Source: Deltaproteobacteria bacterium (GTDB taxonomy: Bacteria; Desulfobacterota; Desulfobacteria; Desulfobacterales; Desulfosarcinaceae). Taken from it: DNA of 64,000 nucleotides. Under the pieces are notes generated by a model that searched no databases, had not been told where the DNA came from, and saw nothing but the letters and a program-made list of their open reading frames with translations. The DNA lies in contig JAKALP010000001.1 of NCBI GenBank assembly GCA_021824175.1, positions 1-64,000 on the forward strand, read 5' to 3'. Within the stretch, counting starts at the first letter, position 1. Each line of letters starts with the position of its first letter. This document shows, piece by piece, positions 25,186-34,148 of the stretch. A program made the position numbers and the translations under genes.

Positions 25186-26157
25186 ATGCTCAAAACCAGA
25201 ATCACCGAGATGTTCGGCGTGGAGCGCCCCATTGTGCAGGGCGGACTGATGTGGATCGCCAAGGCGGAGTTGACTTCGGCCGTGGCCAATGCCGGCGGCA
25301 TGGGCTTTATGACAGCCCTGAGTTTTGCCGACCCCGAGGCGCTGCGGGCCGAGATCCGCAAATGCCGTCAAATGACCAAAAAGCCTTTCGGCATCAATCT
25401 CACCTTCCTGCCCACCCTGCGGCCGCCTGATTACCCCTCCTACATCCAGGTGTGCATTGAGGAGGGGATCAAATTTATTGAAACCGCCGGCCGCAATCCT
25501 GAACCCTACCTGCCACAGCTTAAGGCGGCCGGCGTCAAGGTGATCCATAAATGCACCTCGGTGCGGCATGCGGTCAAGGCAGAGAAGATTGGCTGCGATG
25601 CGGTCAGCATTGACGGTTTCGAGGCGGCCGGCCATCCGGGCGAAGATGATGTCACTTCCCTGATCCTCATCCCCTTGACCCGCGATGCCTTGAAGATTCC
25701 CATCGTGGCTTCGGGCGGCTTTGCCGATGGCCGCGGGCTGGTGGCGGCCCTGGCCTTGGGAGCCGACGGCATGAACATGGGCACGCGTTTTGTGGCCACC
25801 AAGGAGGCGCCGGTGCACGAGAATGTGAAGAAAACATTGGTTGTGCACGGTGAACTGGACACGCGTCTGATCATGCGCACCCTGCGCAACACAGAGCGGG
25901 TGTTGCACAATCCGGTGGTAGACAAAGTGTTGGAAATCGAAGGCAAGGGCAACACCAGGATCGAAGATATCGCGCCTTATGTCTCCGGCTTGCGGGGCAA
26001 GCAGAAGATGCTGGAAGAGGGCGACACCCAGGCAGCAGTACTTTCAGCCGGGCAATGCATGGGCTTGATCCGCGACATTCCCACCTGCAAGGAGCTGTTG
26101 GACCGCATCATGGCCCAGGCCGAGGCAGTAATCAAGGAACGGTTTGGCAGGGTTTAG
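25186..26157 (+). CDS. Nitronate monooxygenase / NAD(P)H-dependent flavin oxidoreductase
   Basis: A 323-residue FMN TIM-barrel protein of the 2-nitropropane dioxygenase family. Motifs are RPIVQGGLMWIAKAELTSAV, NAGGMGFMTALSFADPEALR, KPFGINLTFLPTL, DGFEAAGHPGEDDVT (His near residue 148) and ASGGFADGRGLVAALALGAD with GMNMGTRFVAT. Family members oxidise nitronates or act as enoyl reductases (FabK-like). The exact reaction is unresolved. The gene stands alone, and its ATG follows ATTCGGAGTCGACA. The 174 nt after the stop show no terminator. Confidence 0.9.
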   Translation: MLKTRITEMFGVERPIVQGGLMWIAKAELTSAVANAGGMGFMTALSFADPEALRAEIRKCRQMTKKPFGINLTFLPTLRPPDYPSYIQVCIEEGIKFIETAGRNPEPYLPQLKAAGVKVIHKCTSVRHAVKAEKIGCDAVSIDGFEAAGHPGEDDVTSLILIPLTRDALKIPIVASGGFADGRGLVAALALGADGMNMGTRFVATKEAPVHENVKKTLVVHGELDTRLIMRTLRNTERVLHNPVVDKVLEIEGKGNTRIEDIAPYVSGLRGKQKMLEEGDTQAAVLSAGQCMGLIRDIPTCKELLDRIMAQAEAVIKERFGRV

Positions 26158-26331
26158 CGCACGGCGTTTCGGATGTCCGCCCTCGCCTAAGCGCGAAGAG
26201 CTTGGCGAAGAAGTGCAGGATGGTGACTCAACTTAGGGACGATTAGGCATAGCGACGCGCTGAACGGTTACCCGGCCGGCCAATGCCGTTGATATGCTAA
26301 ACGGCCCGGCCGAGCTCACCGGCGACTTGCA

Positions 26332-27423
26332 TCATGATACTTCGCAACCACTCATTCTGCCACCGCTCCTGCCGTTGATGCTCATCGTAGCCGTTGTAGA
26401 TGCAGCCGCGATGTGCTCCGGTGCTCTTTGGATTTCCTTGGCATACAGCCTTTGGCGTTGGCGGTGCGGCTGGCCGTCAGATCCAAGCTGATGCCGGCGC
26501 GGCTTGGCCATGCTCGCTTGTCTGAACATATCGATCAGCTCCAATTTTGACGCGCCCTTTCGTATCAGTCCTTTAATATCCATCTCCTGATCTGAGAACA
26601 GGCATGGTCGAATTTTCCCGTCGGCGGTTAAGCGCAGGCGGTTGCAGCTGCCGCAAAAATACCAACTGACCGGAGCAATAAAACCAACTCTGCCTCTGGC
26701 CATGGGCAATCGGCATAAACGGGCGGGGCCGCCTGTATTCAGCGCGGGGCCGACCGTGGCACGGTCGATATACGGAATGCGCTGGATGATTTCACCGATT
26801 GGCATGAAAAGATCTTGATACGCTCCTGCTTTTGGGTTGTGAAAAGGCATTAATTCGGTGAACCGCACATGATAGGGGCGTTCGTAGCTCATCTCCGCCA
26901 ACCGCCCGATTTCATCATCATTAACGCCGCGCATGACCACAACATTGATTTTAATCGGCGCGAAGCCAACCCTTTCCGCTGCTCGGATTCCGGCCAGCAC
27001 CTGTGCCAGCGCGTCTTGTCCGGTAATCTCAGCGTAGCGATCTGAGCGTAATGTATCTAGACTGACGTTGATCCGGTGAACCCCGGCTTTTCTTAGTCCT
27101 GCCGCCATATCGGCCAAGCGGACGCCATCGGTGGTGAGCGCGAGGGTTGATAGGCCCTGTATCTTGCCTATCTTCCGGCACAGATCGACTGCATCTTCCC
27201 GAAGCAGTGGTTCGCCGCCGGTGATGCGGATTTGGGTAATGCCTGCCTCCACCGCAACTTTGCAGAGGCGGAGCAGTTCTTCGCTGGAAAGGTGATCCGA
27301 AGATTTCAAATGGGATCGGCCCGCCGGGACGTGCATGCTATAACAGCGGGCCGTATTGCAATGATCCGTTATTGAAATTCTCAGATAAGTAATTTTCCTT
27401 CCATATGGATCGATCAGAGTCAT
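26332..27423 (-). CDS. MoaA-like radical SAM protein with altered cluster motif and C-terminus
   Basis: A 363-residue homologue of GTP 3',8-cyclase. YLRISITD, ITGGEPLLREDAVDLC, INVSLDTL and the second-cluster region WYFCGSCNRLRLTADGKIRP then CLF are all present. The radical-SAM triad is abnormal. MoaA has C-x3-C-x2-C after SITD, but here the segment is CNTARCYSM, with cysteines only at 22 and 27 and Arg26/Ser29 where cysteines are expected. The end also departs from MoaA after MAKPRRH: there is no C-terminal GG, and a Thr/Ser/Gly-rich tail follows. It overlaps hdrB by 4 nt. It is either a decaying gene or a protein with a changed function. Confidence 0.75.
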   Translation of the reverse strand: MTLIDPYGRKITYLRISITDHCNTARCYSMHVPAGRSHLKSSDHLSSEELLRLCKVAVEAGITQIRITGGEPLLREDAVDLCRKIGKIQGLSTLALTTDGVRLADMAAGLRKAGVHRINVSLDTLRSDRYAEITGQDALAQVLAGIRAAERVGFAPIKINVVVMRGVNDDEIGRLAEMSYERPYHVRFTELMPFHNPKAGAYQDLFMPIGEIIQRIPYIDRATVGPALNTGGPARLCRLPMARGRVGFIAPVSWYFCGSCNRLRLTADGKIRPCLFSDQEMDIKGLIRKGASKLELIDMFRQASMAKPRRHQLGSDGQPHRQRQRLYAKEIQRAPEHIAAASTTATMSINGRSGGRMSGCEVS

Positions 27424-28307
27424 ACCTTGCGCGTATCTTTTTTCATTATTTTACTTCTGAAGAGCGGCAGTGGATCAATCAGATGACGGGAGAACCATTT
27501 GTCAGGTTTTGGGTCTCCCACGCTCAGAGCTAATAGTTCGGAGAAGTGAAGAATCGGCACCGGCGACGGCAATGCGCAACGGACTTCAAGATTGAGGTGG
27601 CACATGGCGCAGGCGGTGACGATACAATCCGCTCCGGCCGCGGATGCCGCCAAATGGATGTCGTTGACCATGGTTGTGACGAGTTCCGGATGCACCACGG
27701 ATAAAAAAGTACCGCAACAGCGGGAAGCATTGCTCCATTGCACGGATTGCGCTCCAGTCTGCTCCAGGATGTTCTCCATCAGCAAGTTGTGGCGCTTTTC
27801 ATGTCTCAGCGCCGGCGGTCGCGACAGCATGCATCCGTAATAGGCGGCGACGCGAAGCCCGTCGAGCCGCTTGATAATCCGATTGGCAAACCCATTGCGA
27901 CCGATCTGATCCAGTAAGTCAAAGACGTGGTAGATCTTCAAGTCTGGATCAAAAGGCCGGCCCAAGTTCTGCTCATATTGCGCCCGTAACTCTTTATCTT
28001 CGGCAATTTTTAGTTGGGCGGTCTTTAATCGCAGCAGACAATTGGGACACGCCACTAGCAAAGGCATGCCAGCTGGTGCCAAGGCCAGATTGCGGGCAGC
28101 AAGCATAATCGAAAGATTTGTGTCGATACAGTGGATGGAAGAACTGCCGCAGCAGTTCCAGTCCGGCAATTCGTCCAGTTCTATGCCCATCCGTTTAAAA
28201 AAGCCTATTAAGGAAGCATTATTTTCTTTGGCGGTGGTCGCCAGGGAGCACCCTGGAAAGTAGGAGTATTTTGAAGTCGTCGTCATTGTCATATCAATAT
28301 TCTTCAT
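27420..28307 (-). CDS. hdrB: Heterodisulfide reductase subunit B-like protein (two CCG domains)
   Basis: A 295-residue protein with two cysteine-rich CCG domains, the fold that binds the non-cubane 4Fe-4S clusters in HdrB. Domain 1 has PGCSL, WNCCGSS and CPNC. Domain 2 has YYGCMLSRP, RCCGTF and CAMCHLN. All expected cysteines are present. It overlaps hdrC and the moaA-like gene by 4 nt on each side (ATGA-type coupling). With HdrC it would form an electron-transfer module acting on disulfides or similar substrates. No hdrA or flavin partner is in the window. Confidence 0.9.
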   Translation of the reverse strand: MKNIDMTMTTTSKYSYFPGCSLATTAKENNASLIGFFKRMGIELDELPDWNCCGSSSIHCIDTNLSIMLAARNLALAPAGMPLLVACPNCLLRLKTAQLKIAEDKELRAQYEQNLGRPFDPDLKIYHVFDLLDQIGRNGFANRIIKRLDGLRVAAYYGCMLSRPPALRHEKRHNLLMENILEQTGAQSVQWSNASRCCGTFLSVVHPELVTTMVNDIHLAASAAGADCIVTACAMCHLNLEVRCALPSPVPILHFSELLALSVGDPKPDKWFSRHLIDPLPLFRSKIMKKDTRKV

Positions 28308-28888
28308 CGATGAGCGCTGAGGATGTTGTTTAAAGCGGTACGGTCGTTTACGCGCGATGGAATCACTTCCAGCTTATGGTTGACAAACATTCGCAACCCG
28401 GTGAGCATATCACTGAAGTAATCGCGCGTCTTTAATTTGTACCGCAGCATGATCTCTGCCTTGTGAGTTCGTCCGTATCTTTCAATGGATCCTTTTATCA
28501 GCTGGTGAAAAGCAAGAATGTTGGGTTCTGCAATCGGGATATTGTGCTGGATCGCCAGCTGTCGTAGCGTATCCATGGCGGCAGGTATATCAATCGCCAT
28601 GGGGCATTGGGCCGAACAGGTGTTGCAGGCCACGCAGGTCCAAATGGTTTTACTTTGCAGCGCTTCCTCGATCAGATCGAATTGGATCAATCGGATGACC
28701 TGGTTGGGCAAATAATCCATGGCCGCGGTGAACGGGCAACCGCCGGCGCAACAACGGCAATGCAGGCATAGATTGATGTTAACGCCCGAATGCTTCAAAA
28801 TTGCTTCCGCGGCGCCGGGTATTGTTGGCTTAATGTCGGCGCAATCGATTACTTCTCTATAAGTGTTTGGTTTGGTATTTGGTATCAT
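28304..28888 (-). CDS. hdrC: Heterodisulfide reductase subunit C-like 4Fe-4S protein
   Basis: A 194-residue protein with two 4Fe-4S motifs, CLHCRCCAGGCP and CVACNTCSAQCP, in an otherwise helical scaffold. This is the usual HdrC architecture for passing electrons to HdrB. The start at 28888 (MIPNTKPNTYREV) is chosen because AAGGAGCGGGC directly precedes it. A longer frame upstream lacks a binding site. It is the first gene of the hdrC-hdrB-moaA-like operon. Confidence 0.88.
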   Translation of the reverse strand: MIPNTKPNTYREVIDCADIKPTIPGAAEAILKHSGVNINLCLHCRCCAGGCPFTAAMDYLPNQVIRLIQFDLIEEALQSKTIWTCVACNTCSAQCPMAIDIPAAMDTLRQLAIQHNIPIAEPNILAFHQLIKGSIERYGRTHKAEIMLRYKLKTRDYFSDMLTGLRMFVNHKLEVIPSRVNDRTALNNILSAHR

Positions 28889-29307
28889 GCCCGCTCCTTC
28901 ATTTATTGAACTTCCACAGAACAACGGAATTCCAGATCACAGTCATGAGCTGGCTATCGATTGGCATTTCCTTTCTGATCGCTGCTTGTGGTAACGACCA
29001 GCGGCTGAGGGAAACAATTCCTGCCGTTGGTTAGGCTGGTCATTGGTGAATCGCAATCTCTTCAGTCAGCCCCTTTTTCATATCTTGATCAGCCCAAATT
29101 CATCCTTTTTGCGTCCGCGGAGCTTTTTTGAGGCAGCAAAGCGGCCAATGCAAGGGCAGCCGGGCAATTCTAAATACCATATCAAAGTGGTATAGTATAT
29201 TCAATAGGCAAAATTTTTTTAGGCCGGGACATTCCCATCTTTAAGGCGGACTACCCATCTGAAGGGGGTTGTACGGATGGATGCGGTGTCAAGCGCGCGG
29301 GGCTATT
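28889..29307. other. 419-nt intergenic region upstream of hdrC, downstream of psd
   Basis: It must hold the promoter of the hdrC operon. An inverted repeat ATACCA...TGGTAT lies at about 29181-29200 within an AT-rich stretch (TATAGTATATTC), a plausible promoter or operator zone. No intrinsic terminator for psd, no tRNA and no convincing gene was found. Confidence 0.4.
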
Positions 29308-30213
29308 TCAAATTGATAGATGCATGATCGAACCCACCCGTTCGCCGTAGCGCACCAGCGTTTCAATACCTTGGGCGGAGTATTGCAGAATATCGGCGTC
29401 GATGACGACGCGGTTGGGTTCCAGGATCAAGATGACAGTGGAGCCGCCGAATTGGAAGTATCCTTTTTCCAGGCCACGGCGGCAGTAACCACCGTTGGGC
29501 TGGTGCTGCACAATGCTGCCCACCATCATGGCACCGACTTCCACCTGAATCAGGGAACCAAGGTTCGGGGTACGGATGGCACACCACTGCCTGAAGTTGG
29601 TGCAGTGCACGTTCGGCCGATGCCGCAAAGCCAGCGGGCTGACCGAATGCAGCGGGCCTTTAAGGGTCTGCACGGGCCCCTGAACGCCGCCGTCCACATA
29701 TCCAAAGCGATGATAGTCGCAGGGCGCAAGGCGAAAGATGAGGCACAACCCACCCTGAAACGCTGTGGCCGTGTCGCTTTGCCCCAGGAGTTGGGATAGG
29801 GTCAGGGCCGTGCCCTTGATGGGCAGGCGGGTTTCCGCTGCGATGGTGAAGACTTGCAGCCGGCTGTCCGCCGGCGAAATCAGAGCCGCTGCATCGAAGG
29901 CCACCGGACGGGCCTCGGGTTTAAGACGGCGGATGAAAAAGTCATTGAAGGAAGCAAAACCGCCAGGGGGGATTTCGGCCTCGGCCAGATTGATGCCGTA
30001 TTGTCGGGTGAAGAGATCGATCTTGCGGCGGCTGAAACGGCTTTGCTGCATGGCTCCAAAAAGTTTGGACAGAGGGTGCCGGCTTAGCAACCAGGCAGTC
30101 ATGGTTCGGCCCCAGGCCGTCCCATAAAACAGGTCCATCCATTTGCGGCCATATACTTGCTCGATCTCGGTTTGGCCGCTGCGGCGATTGTAGATCAGAA
30201 TATCTTCAGGCAT
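29308..30213 (-). CDS. psd: Phosphatidylserine decarboxylase
   Basis: A 301-residue membrane-associated pyruvoyl enzyme converting phosphatidylserine to phosphatidylethanolamine. The self-cleavage motif GGST (FQFGGST) is near residue 253, where the serine becomes the pyruvoyl group of the small subunit. Other family motifs are FNDFFIRRLKPEARPV, SPADSRLQVF, LAPCDYHRFGYV and HSVSPLALR. The long N-terminal part and the GGST rather than LGST site place it with the larger bacterial/eukaryote-like PSDs. The DoxX gene ends 5 nt upstream, so they are co-transcribed. Confidence 0.94.
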   Translation of the reverse strand: MPEDILIYNRRSGQTEIEQVYGRKWMDLFYGTAWGRTMTAWLLSRHPLSKLFGAMQQSRFSRRKIDLFTRQYGINLAEAEIPPGGFASFNDFFIRRLKPEARPVAFDAAALISPADSRLQVFTIAAETRLPIKGTALTLSQLLGQSDTATAFQGGLCLIFRLAPCDYHRFGYVDGGVQGPVQTLKGPLHSVSPLALRHRPNVHCTNFRQWCAIRTPNLGSLIQVEVGAMMVGSIVQHQPNGGYCRRGLEKGYFQFGGSTVILILEPNRVVIDADILQYSAQGIETLVRYGERVGSIMHLSI

Positions 30214-30218
30214 GGCAT

Positions 30219-30629
30219 TTACTTGGATTCAATTTTCACCGAAACCGCAAAGCGCCCCGGCCCGGAAAACATCAGTCCAATGCAGACGCAAGCCAGAGCG
30301 CCGGCATAAAGGGGCAGGGTTTTATAGCCTTCGGTGATGAAGTTAAAGAAGTATAGTCCGTAGACGCCGGCCAGCAGCAGGGCGCTGAGGCGGAAGATAT
30401 AGCCGGTGATCAGGCCCAGGCTGGCCAGTACTTCGATGATCAGAAGAACGCCGCCCACCACCTGGGTAGAGAAGTCGGCATGAAGAAAACGCAACTCCTT
30501 GCCCACGGCACTCCAGGTGTGCGCGCCATTGATCAAGCGCGGTACGGCGAAGAATAACTGACTGGCGGCAATGCCCAGCCGGGCCAGTAGCAAGCCGACA
30601 TTTAATTGGCGTTCGGAACTATTTTGCAT
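30219..30629 (-). CDS. DoxX-family membrane protein
   Basis: A 136-residue four-helix inner-membrane protein. The N-terminal helix LLLARLGIAASQLFFAVPRL, the GVLLIIEVLASLGLITGYIF block and the final LACVCIGLMFSGPGRF fit the DoxX/DoxD family. The function of most members is unclear; some link to thiol or quinone redox homeostasis. It is the first gene of a unit with psd, starting 99 nt from ubiE's stop on the same strand. Confidence 0.78.
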   Translation of the reverse strand: MQNSSERQLNVGLLLARLGIAASQLFFAVPRLINGAHTWSAVGKELRFLHADFSTQVVGGVLLIIEVLASLGLITGYIFRLSALLLAGVYGLYFFNFITEGYKTLPLYAGALACVCIGLMFSGPGRFAVSVKIESK

Positions 30630-30728
30630 CAGCGGGCCTCTTTGATTTGCTTGGCGTTTTACCGGCGGTTCCCATATCTTTTGGAAATTATATAGTAGCA
30701 GAAATCATCCGGTACAAGCAAAATACAC

Positions 30729-31460
30729 TCATCGTGGTTTCTCCCCGATAAACAACACCGCAATGCCCATGGTCATGGGGCGATAGCGCACTTTTTCAAA
30801 TCCGGCGGCCTGCATCAGGGCGGCAAACTCCGCGGCTGGCGGAAACTGGGCCACTGAGGCTGGCAGATAGGTGTAAGCAAAGCTGTGCCCGGAGAAAAAG
30901 CGGCCAAGCAGCGGCAGCAGCCGGTTAAAGTAGTGTAGGTAGATCCAGCGCAAGGCGCCTTGCTCTGGCGTGGCCAGTTCCAGCACGGCCATGCGGCCAC
31001 CGGGCTTGAGTTGGTCGCGGAAGCGCTTTAGGACTGAGATTTTATCCTGAATGTTGCGAATGCCGAAGGCGATAGTCACGGCATCGAAGCGGCCGGGCTC
31101 GAATGGTAAGGCAAAGGCATCGGCCGCTGCCAGGAAAATACTATGGTCGGCTCGGCCTGTTCGCACCTTGGGTTTGGCCAGGCGCAGCATTTGGGGCGCG
31201 AAATCCACGCCCACCACCCGCACGCCGGGCGCGGCCTGGCGCAGGATGGTCAAGGCCACATCCCCGGTGCCACAGGCCACGTCCAGCACCATGGCGCCCG
31301 GGAGCAGATTCAGGGCTTCGGCCAGGGCCCGGCGCCAGAACACATCTCGCCGCAAGCTCAAGGTGCGGTTTAAAAAATCATAATGGGGCGCAATGCGGTC
31401 GAACATGTCGCGCACAAAGGGTAATTCACTGGATTTCATTGACAACATAAGCTCTTGCAT
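30729..31460 (-). CDS. ubiE: Ubiquinone/menaquinone biosynthesis C-methyltransferase
   Basis: A 243-residue class I SAM methyltransferase. The N-terminal family motif is VRDMFDRIAPHYDFLNRTLS, the SAM motif VLDVACGTGDVALTIL, and the UbiE/MenG signatures DAVTIAFGIRNIQDK and LKPGGRMAVLELATPEQ. In an anaerobe the likely reaction is methylation of demethylmenaquinone. An internal ATG (MKSSELPF, seven residues in) is an alternative start. It shares direction with DoxX and psd but has a 99-nt gap. Confidence 0.95.
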   Translation of the reverse strand: MQELMLSMKSSELPFVRDMFDRIAPHYDFLNRTLSLRRDVFWRRALAEALNLLPGAMVLDVACGTGDVALTILRQAAPGVRVVGVDFAPQMLRLAKPKVRTGRADHSIFLAAADAFALPFEPGRFDAVTIAFGIRNIQDKISVLKRFRDQLKPGGRMAVLELATPEQGALRWIYLHYFNRLLPLLGRFFSGHSFAYTYLPASVAQFPPAAEFAALMQAAGFEKVRYRPMTMGIAVLFIGEKPR

Positions 31461-31659
31461 TAAGTTTGTGGATCAAATAAAAGGGCCGACCGTGGGACAG
31501 TGCAATTGGAACTGGGTGAAGGACTTTCGCGCTGATTGCTGTTAAAAGAGCAAGTGAATAAGGCGGCGCGATGCAATGCACGTCCTTGGTCGTTATGGTA
31601 CGAGCCAGCACACTTAACACGGAACCGGCAGAGCAACAAGATTCAATCGGGATCTCTTT

Positions 31660-32775
31660 ATGGCTGAGAAAAGAGACTATTACGAAATCCTTGGCGTCGC
31701 CAAGAATGCTTCAGAAGGCGACTTGAAAAGCGCTTACCGCAAATTGGCCCTCCAATTCCATCCTGACCGCAATCCTGGGGATAAAGCCGCGGAAGATAAG
31801 TTCAAAGAGGCGGCCGAAGCCTATGAAGTGCTGCGCGACCCCCAAAAGCGCCGCATTTATGATCAATATGGACATCGCGGTCTGGAAGGCTCCGGCTTCT
31901 CCGGTTTCGGCGGCTTTGAAGATATTTTTTCCAGTTTCGGCGATATCTTTGAAGATTTCTTCGGCTTTGGCGGCCGGCGCGGCGGCCGCAGCCGGGCCCA
32001 GCAGGGCGCTGACCTGCGCTATGACCTGACCATCAGTTTCATGGAGGCGGCCTTTGGGGTGGAAACCAATATCGATCTTGAAAAACATGAAACCTGCCAG
32101 AAATGTGAGGGACAAGGTGCCGAACCCGGCACTCGCGCTGAAGTCTGCCCCCAATGCCGGGGTGCTGGCCAGGTGGGGCGTAGCCAGGGCTTTTTTACCA
32201 TCCGCACCACATGTCCCCATTGCCGGGGTGCTGGCCAGGTGATCAGCAACCCATGCAAGGAGTGCCGCGGCAAAGGACAAACCCTGGTCCGCAAAACTGT
32301 GTCGGTGAAGATCCCGGCCGGTGTGGACAATGGCTCGCGTCTGCGCCTGTCCAACGAAGGCGAAGCCGGCAGCCTGGGGGGCCCGCCGGGCGATCTCTAT
32401 GTCTTCATCCATGTCAAACCCCATGAATTCTTCAAGCGTGAAGATATTGATGTGATCTGCCAGGTCCCGATTTCATTCATCCAGGCCACCTTGGGGGCGA
32501 AAATCAATGTGCCTACGCTGAACAGCGAAAAGGAGTTGGAGATCCCCAAGAGTACCCAGTTCGGCGACGTGTTCCGATTCCGCGGCGAGGGTATCCCTTC
32601 GCTGCGCAATGGCCGCCGGGGCGACCTGATTGTGCAGGTCACCATCAAAACCCCCACCAACCTCAATAAAAAGCAGGAGACCTTGCTCAGGGAGTTTGCC
32701 CAGATGGAAGAGGCCAAGCTGGGCAAGCGCCTGAAGGATATGCTGAAAAACGCGGCCGCCAAAGCGGTGAATTAA
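31660..32775 (+). CDS. dnaJ: Molecular chaperone DnaJ
   Basis: A 371-residue full-length DnaJ. The J domain (about 4-70) has HPD in [16 protein letters not shown] Gly/Phe region follows ([17 protein letters not shown]). The zinc-binding domain has four CxxCxGxG repeats: [24 protein letters not shown] and CKECRGKG. The C-terminal substrate-binding and dimer region ends near [13 protein letters not shown]. It stimulates DnaK in the cytosol. No dnaK or grpE is adjacent. queD starts 14 nt downstream. Confidence 0.97.
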   Translation: MAEKRDYYEILGVAKNASEGDLKSAYRKLALQFHPDRNPGDKAAEDKFKEAAEAYEVLRDPQKRRIYDQYGHRGLEGSGFSGFGGFEDIFSSFGDIFEDFFGFGGRRGGRSRAQQGADLRYDLTISFMEAAFGVETNIDLEKHETCQKCEGQGAEPGTRAEVCPQCRGAGQVGRSQGFFTIRTTCPHCRGAGQVISNPCKECRGKGQTLVRKTVSVKIPAGVDNGSRLRLSNEGEAGSLGGPPGDLYVFIHVKPHEFFKREDIDVICQVPISFIQATLGAKINVPTLNSEKELEIPKSTQFGDVFRFRGEGIPSLRNGRRGDLIVQVTIKTPTNLNKKQETLLREFAQMEEAKLGKRLKDMLKNAAAKAVN

Positions 32776-32789
32776 AGGAGCGCCCCCCT

Positions 32790-33155
32790 GTGTTCGAGTT
32801 GAAGATATTGACCCATTTTGCCGCTGCGCACCAATTGCGCATGGTCGCCCAGAAATGTGAAAACCTGCACGGCCACAACTGGAAAGTAGAAGTCAATGTG
32901 GCCGGCGAGCAACTCAATCCCGCCGGGGTGCTCATCGATTTCGGCGAGCTCAAGGCCCATGTCAACGAGATCATCGCCACTTTGGATCACAAATTCCTTA
33001 ACGAATTAAATCTATTTGAAGGCAATCCTTCTTCAGAGAAAATCGCGGTCTATATTGCCGATACCCTGGCGGCCAAACTGGCCGGCACCGGCCTGCGCGT
33101 CAGCAGCATCACCACCTGGGAGTCGGAGGACGCCTGCGCGACCTATAGACCGTGA
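32790..33155 (+). CDS. queD: 6-carboxy-5,6,7,8-tetrahydropterin synthase
   Basis: A 121-residue pterin enzyme of queuosine biosynthesis (7,8-dihydroneopterin triphosphate to 6-carboxytetrahydropterin). Zinc ligands are visible as the histidine in FAAAHQLR and the pair in ENLHGHNWKVEV. The preceding Cys in QKCENLHGH is the expected catalytic residue, and GVLIDFGELKAHVNEII and LDHKFLNEL are family motifs. It uses a GTG start at 32790, 10 nt after an AAAGGAG site, and is probably co-transcribed with dnaJ. It has the short single-domain form. Confidence 0.94.
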   Translation: MFELKILTHFAAAHQLRMVAQKCENLHGHNWKVEVNVAGEQLNPAGVLIDFGELKAHVNEIIATLDHKFLNELNLFEGNPSSEKIAVYIADTLAAKLAGTGLRVSSITTWESEDACATYRP

Positions 33156-33351
33156 GCGCGAAGGCTATCCAAAAATATTCGAAATAAGCCCTTGCCCTCT
33201 AAGCGGCCCCACGTGTATGTGAAGACGTGGCTGCGCCACACTTCATTGCGGATACGAATAGGCGCGGGGGATGAATTTCCGGCATAGTGGTGTAAGATGC
33301 CGAAGGATAGCCCAACGGACCATGTCGCTGTCGCACGTCAATCAAAAGAAC

Positions 33352-34023
33352 ATGCAATTGCAAACGCCCCTGGCTGAACCGGTGGATGGGATCACAGCCC
33401 ATATTCGTCGGTTGGCCCAGGCTTTTTTTAACCAGGCCCGGGGCAGCCACGATTGGGAGCACACCCTGCGCGTGCACCGGTTGTGTCTGCGCATTGGTCC
33501 CATCGAGGGCGCGGATATGGAAGTATTGGAGGCCGCGGCTTATCTCCACGACATTGGCCGGGCGGATCAGGACGCGGTCAACGGCTCTCTGTGCCACGCG
33601 GTTAAAGGGGCTGAAAAGGCCAGGATGATTTTAGCATCGTTGCCCTTGGACAAAGAACGTAAGCAAAATATTATCCACTGCGTCCGCGCCCACCGCTTTA
33701 GGGATGACCATCCACCAACGACCATCGAGGCCAAGGTTCTGTTTGACGCCGACAAACTGGATGCCATCGGCGCCGTGGGCGTGGCTCGGGCCTATCTTTT
33801 CGCCGGCGAACTGGGCGCCTGTCTGCATAATCCCCACGTGCTGCCGGAAGTGGTGCAAGCCTACTCAAAGGATGACACCGGTCACCGCGAGTTTGTGGTG
33901 AAACTCTCCAAGATCAAAGATCGTATTCTGACGGCCGAGGGCCGGCGCATCGCCGAAGAGCGGCATGCGTTTATGGTGAGCTTTTTTGAGCGTTTTTTGG
34001 ATGAGTATGCGGGGAGACGGTGA
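33352..34023 (+). CDS. HD-domain phosphohydrolase
   Basis: A protein of about 223 residues with a metal-dependent HD domain: first histidine in SHDWEHTLRVHRLCLRIG, the HD pair in AAYLHDIGRADQDA, and a later histidine/aspartate in VRAHRFRDDHPP and FDADKLDAIGAVGVARAYLF. Members act on nucleotides or phosphodiesters. The substrate is unknown. Start choice is uncertain. Upstream ATGs at 33271 and 33322 are in frame, but the extra residues look non-coding and none has a strong binding site. The final residues end 59 nt before a hexamer element. Confidence 0.82.
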   Translation: MQLQTPLAEPVDGITAHIRRLAQAFFNQARGSHDWEHTLRVHRLCLRIGPIEGADMEVLEAAAYLHDIGRADQDAVNGSLCHAVKGAEKARMILASLPLDKERKQNIIHCVRAHRFRDDHPPTTIEAKVLFDADKLDAIGAVGVARAYLFAGELGACLHNPHVLPEVVQAYSKDDTGHREFVVKLSKIKDRILTAEGRRIAEERHAFMVSFFERFLDEYAGRR

Positions 34024-34081
34024 GGAGAGAAATAAAAGAAATTCTTGGAAAGTATTTCGGTTAGAATGAAGCATAGAGTCA

Positions 34082-34117
34082 TTCGAGTACGAGTACGCGT
34101 ATGAGTACGTGTACGAA
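34082..34117. repeat. TCGTAC-hexamer element, copy 4 (half copy)
   Basis: Only the right arm is recognisable: TTCGA, GTACGA, GTACGC, then the altered units GTATGA, GTACGT and GTACGAA. It lies between the HD gene and purH, 32 nt before the start at 34149. This is the most diverged copy and cannot form the long hairpin. Confidence 0.8.
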
Positions 34118-34148
34118 TGGAGGAGTTACCCAATCTCAGGAGGAGTAA

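Noticed and set aside
28945..29034. A 29-codon frame (MSWLSIGISFLIAACGNDQ...) with a lipobox-like motif, upstream of hdrC on the plus strand
   Set aside because: No ribosome binding site, very short, and no way to test conservation here. Probably chance.
31500..31659. CIRCE-type heat-shock operator upstream of dnaJ
   Set aside because: The expected TTAGCACTC...GAGTGCTAA inverted repeat is not present.
33209..33235. Inverted repeat CCACGT...ACGTGG after queD as a terminator
   Set aside because: Only 6-bp arms, a 10-nt loop and no T-run.
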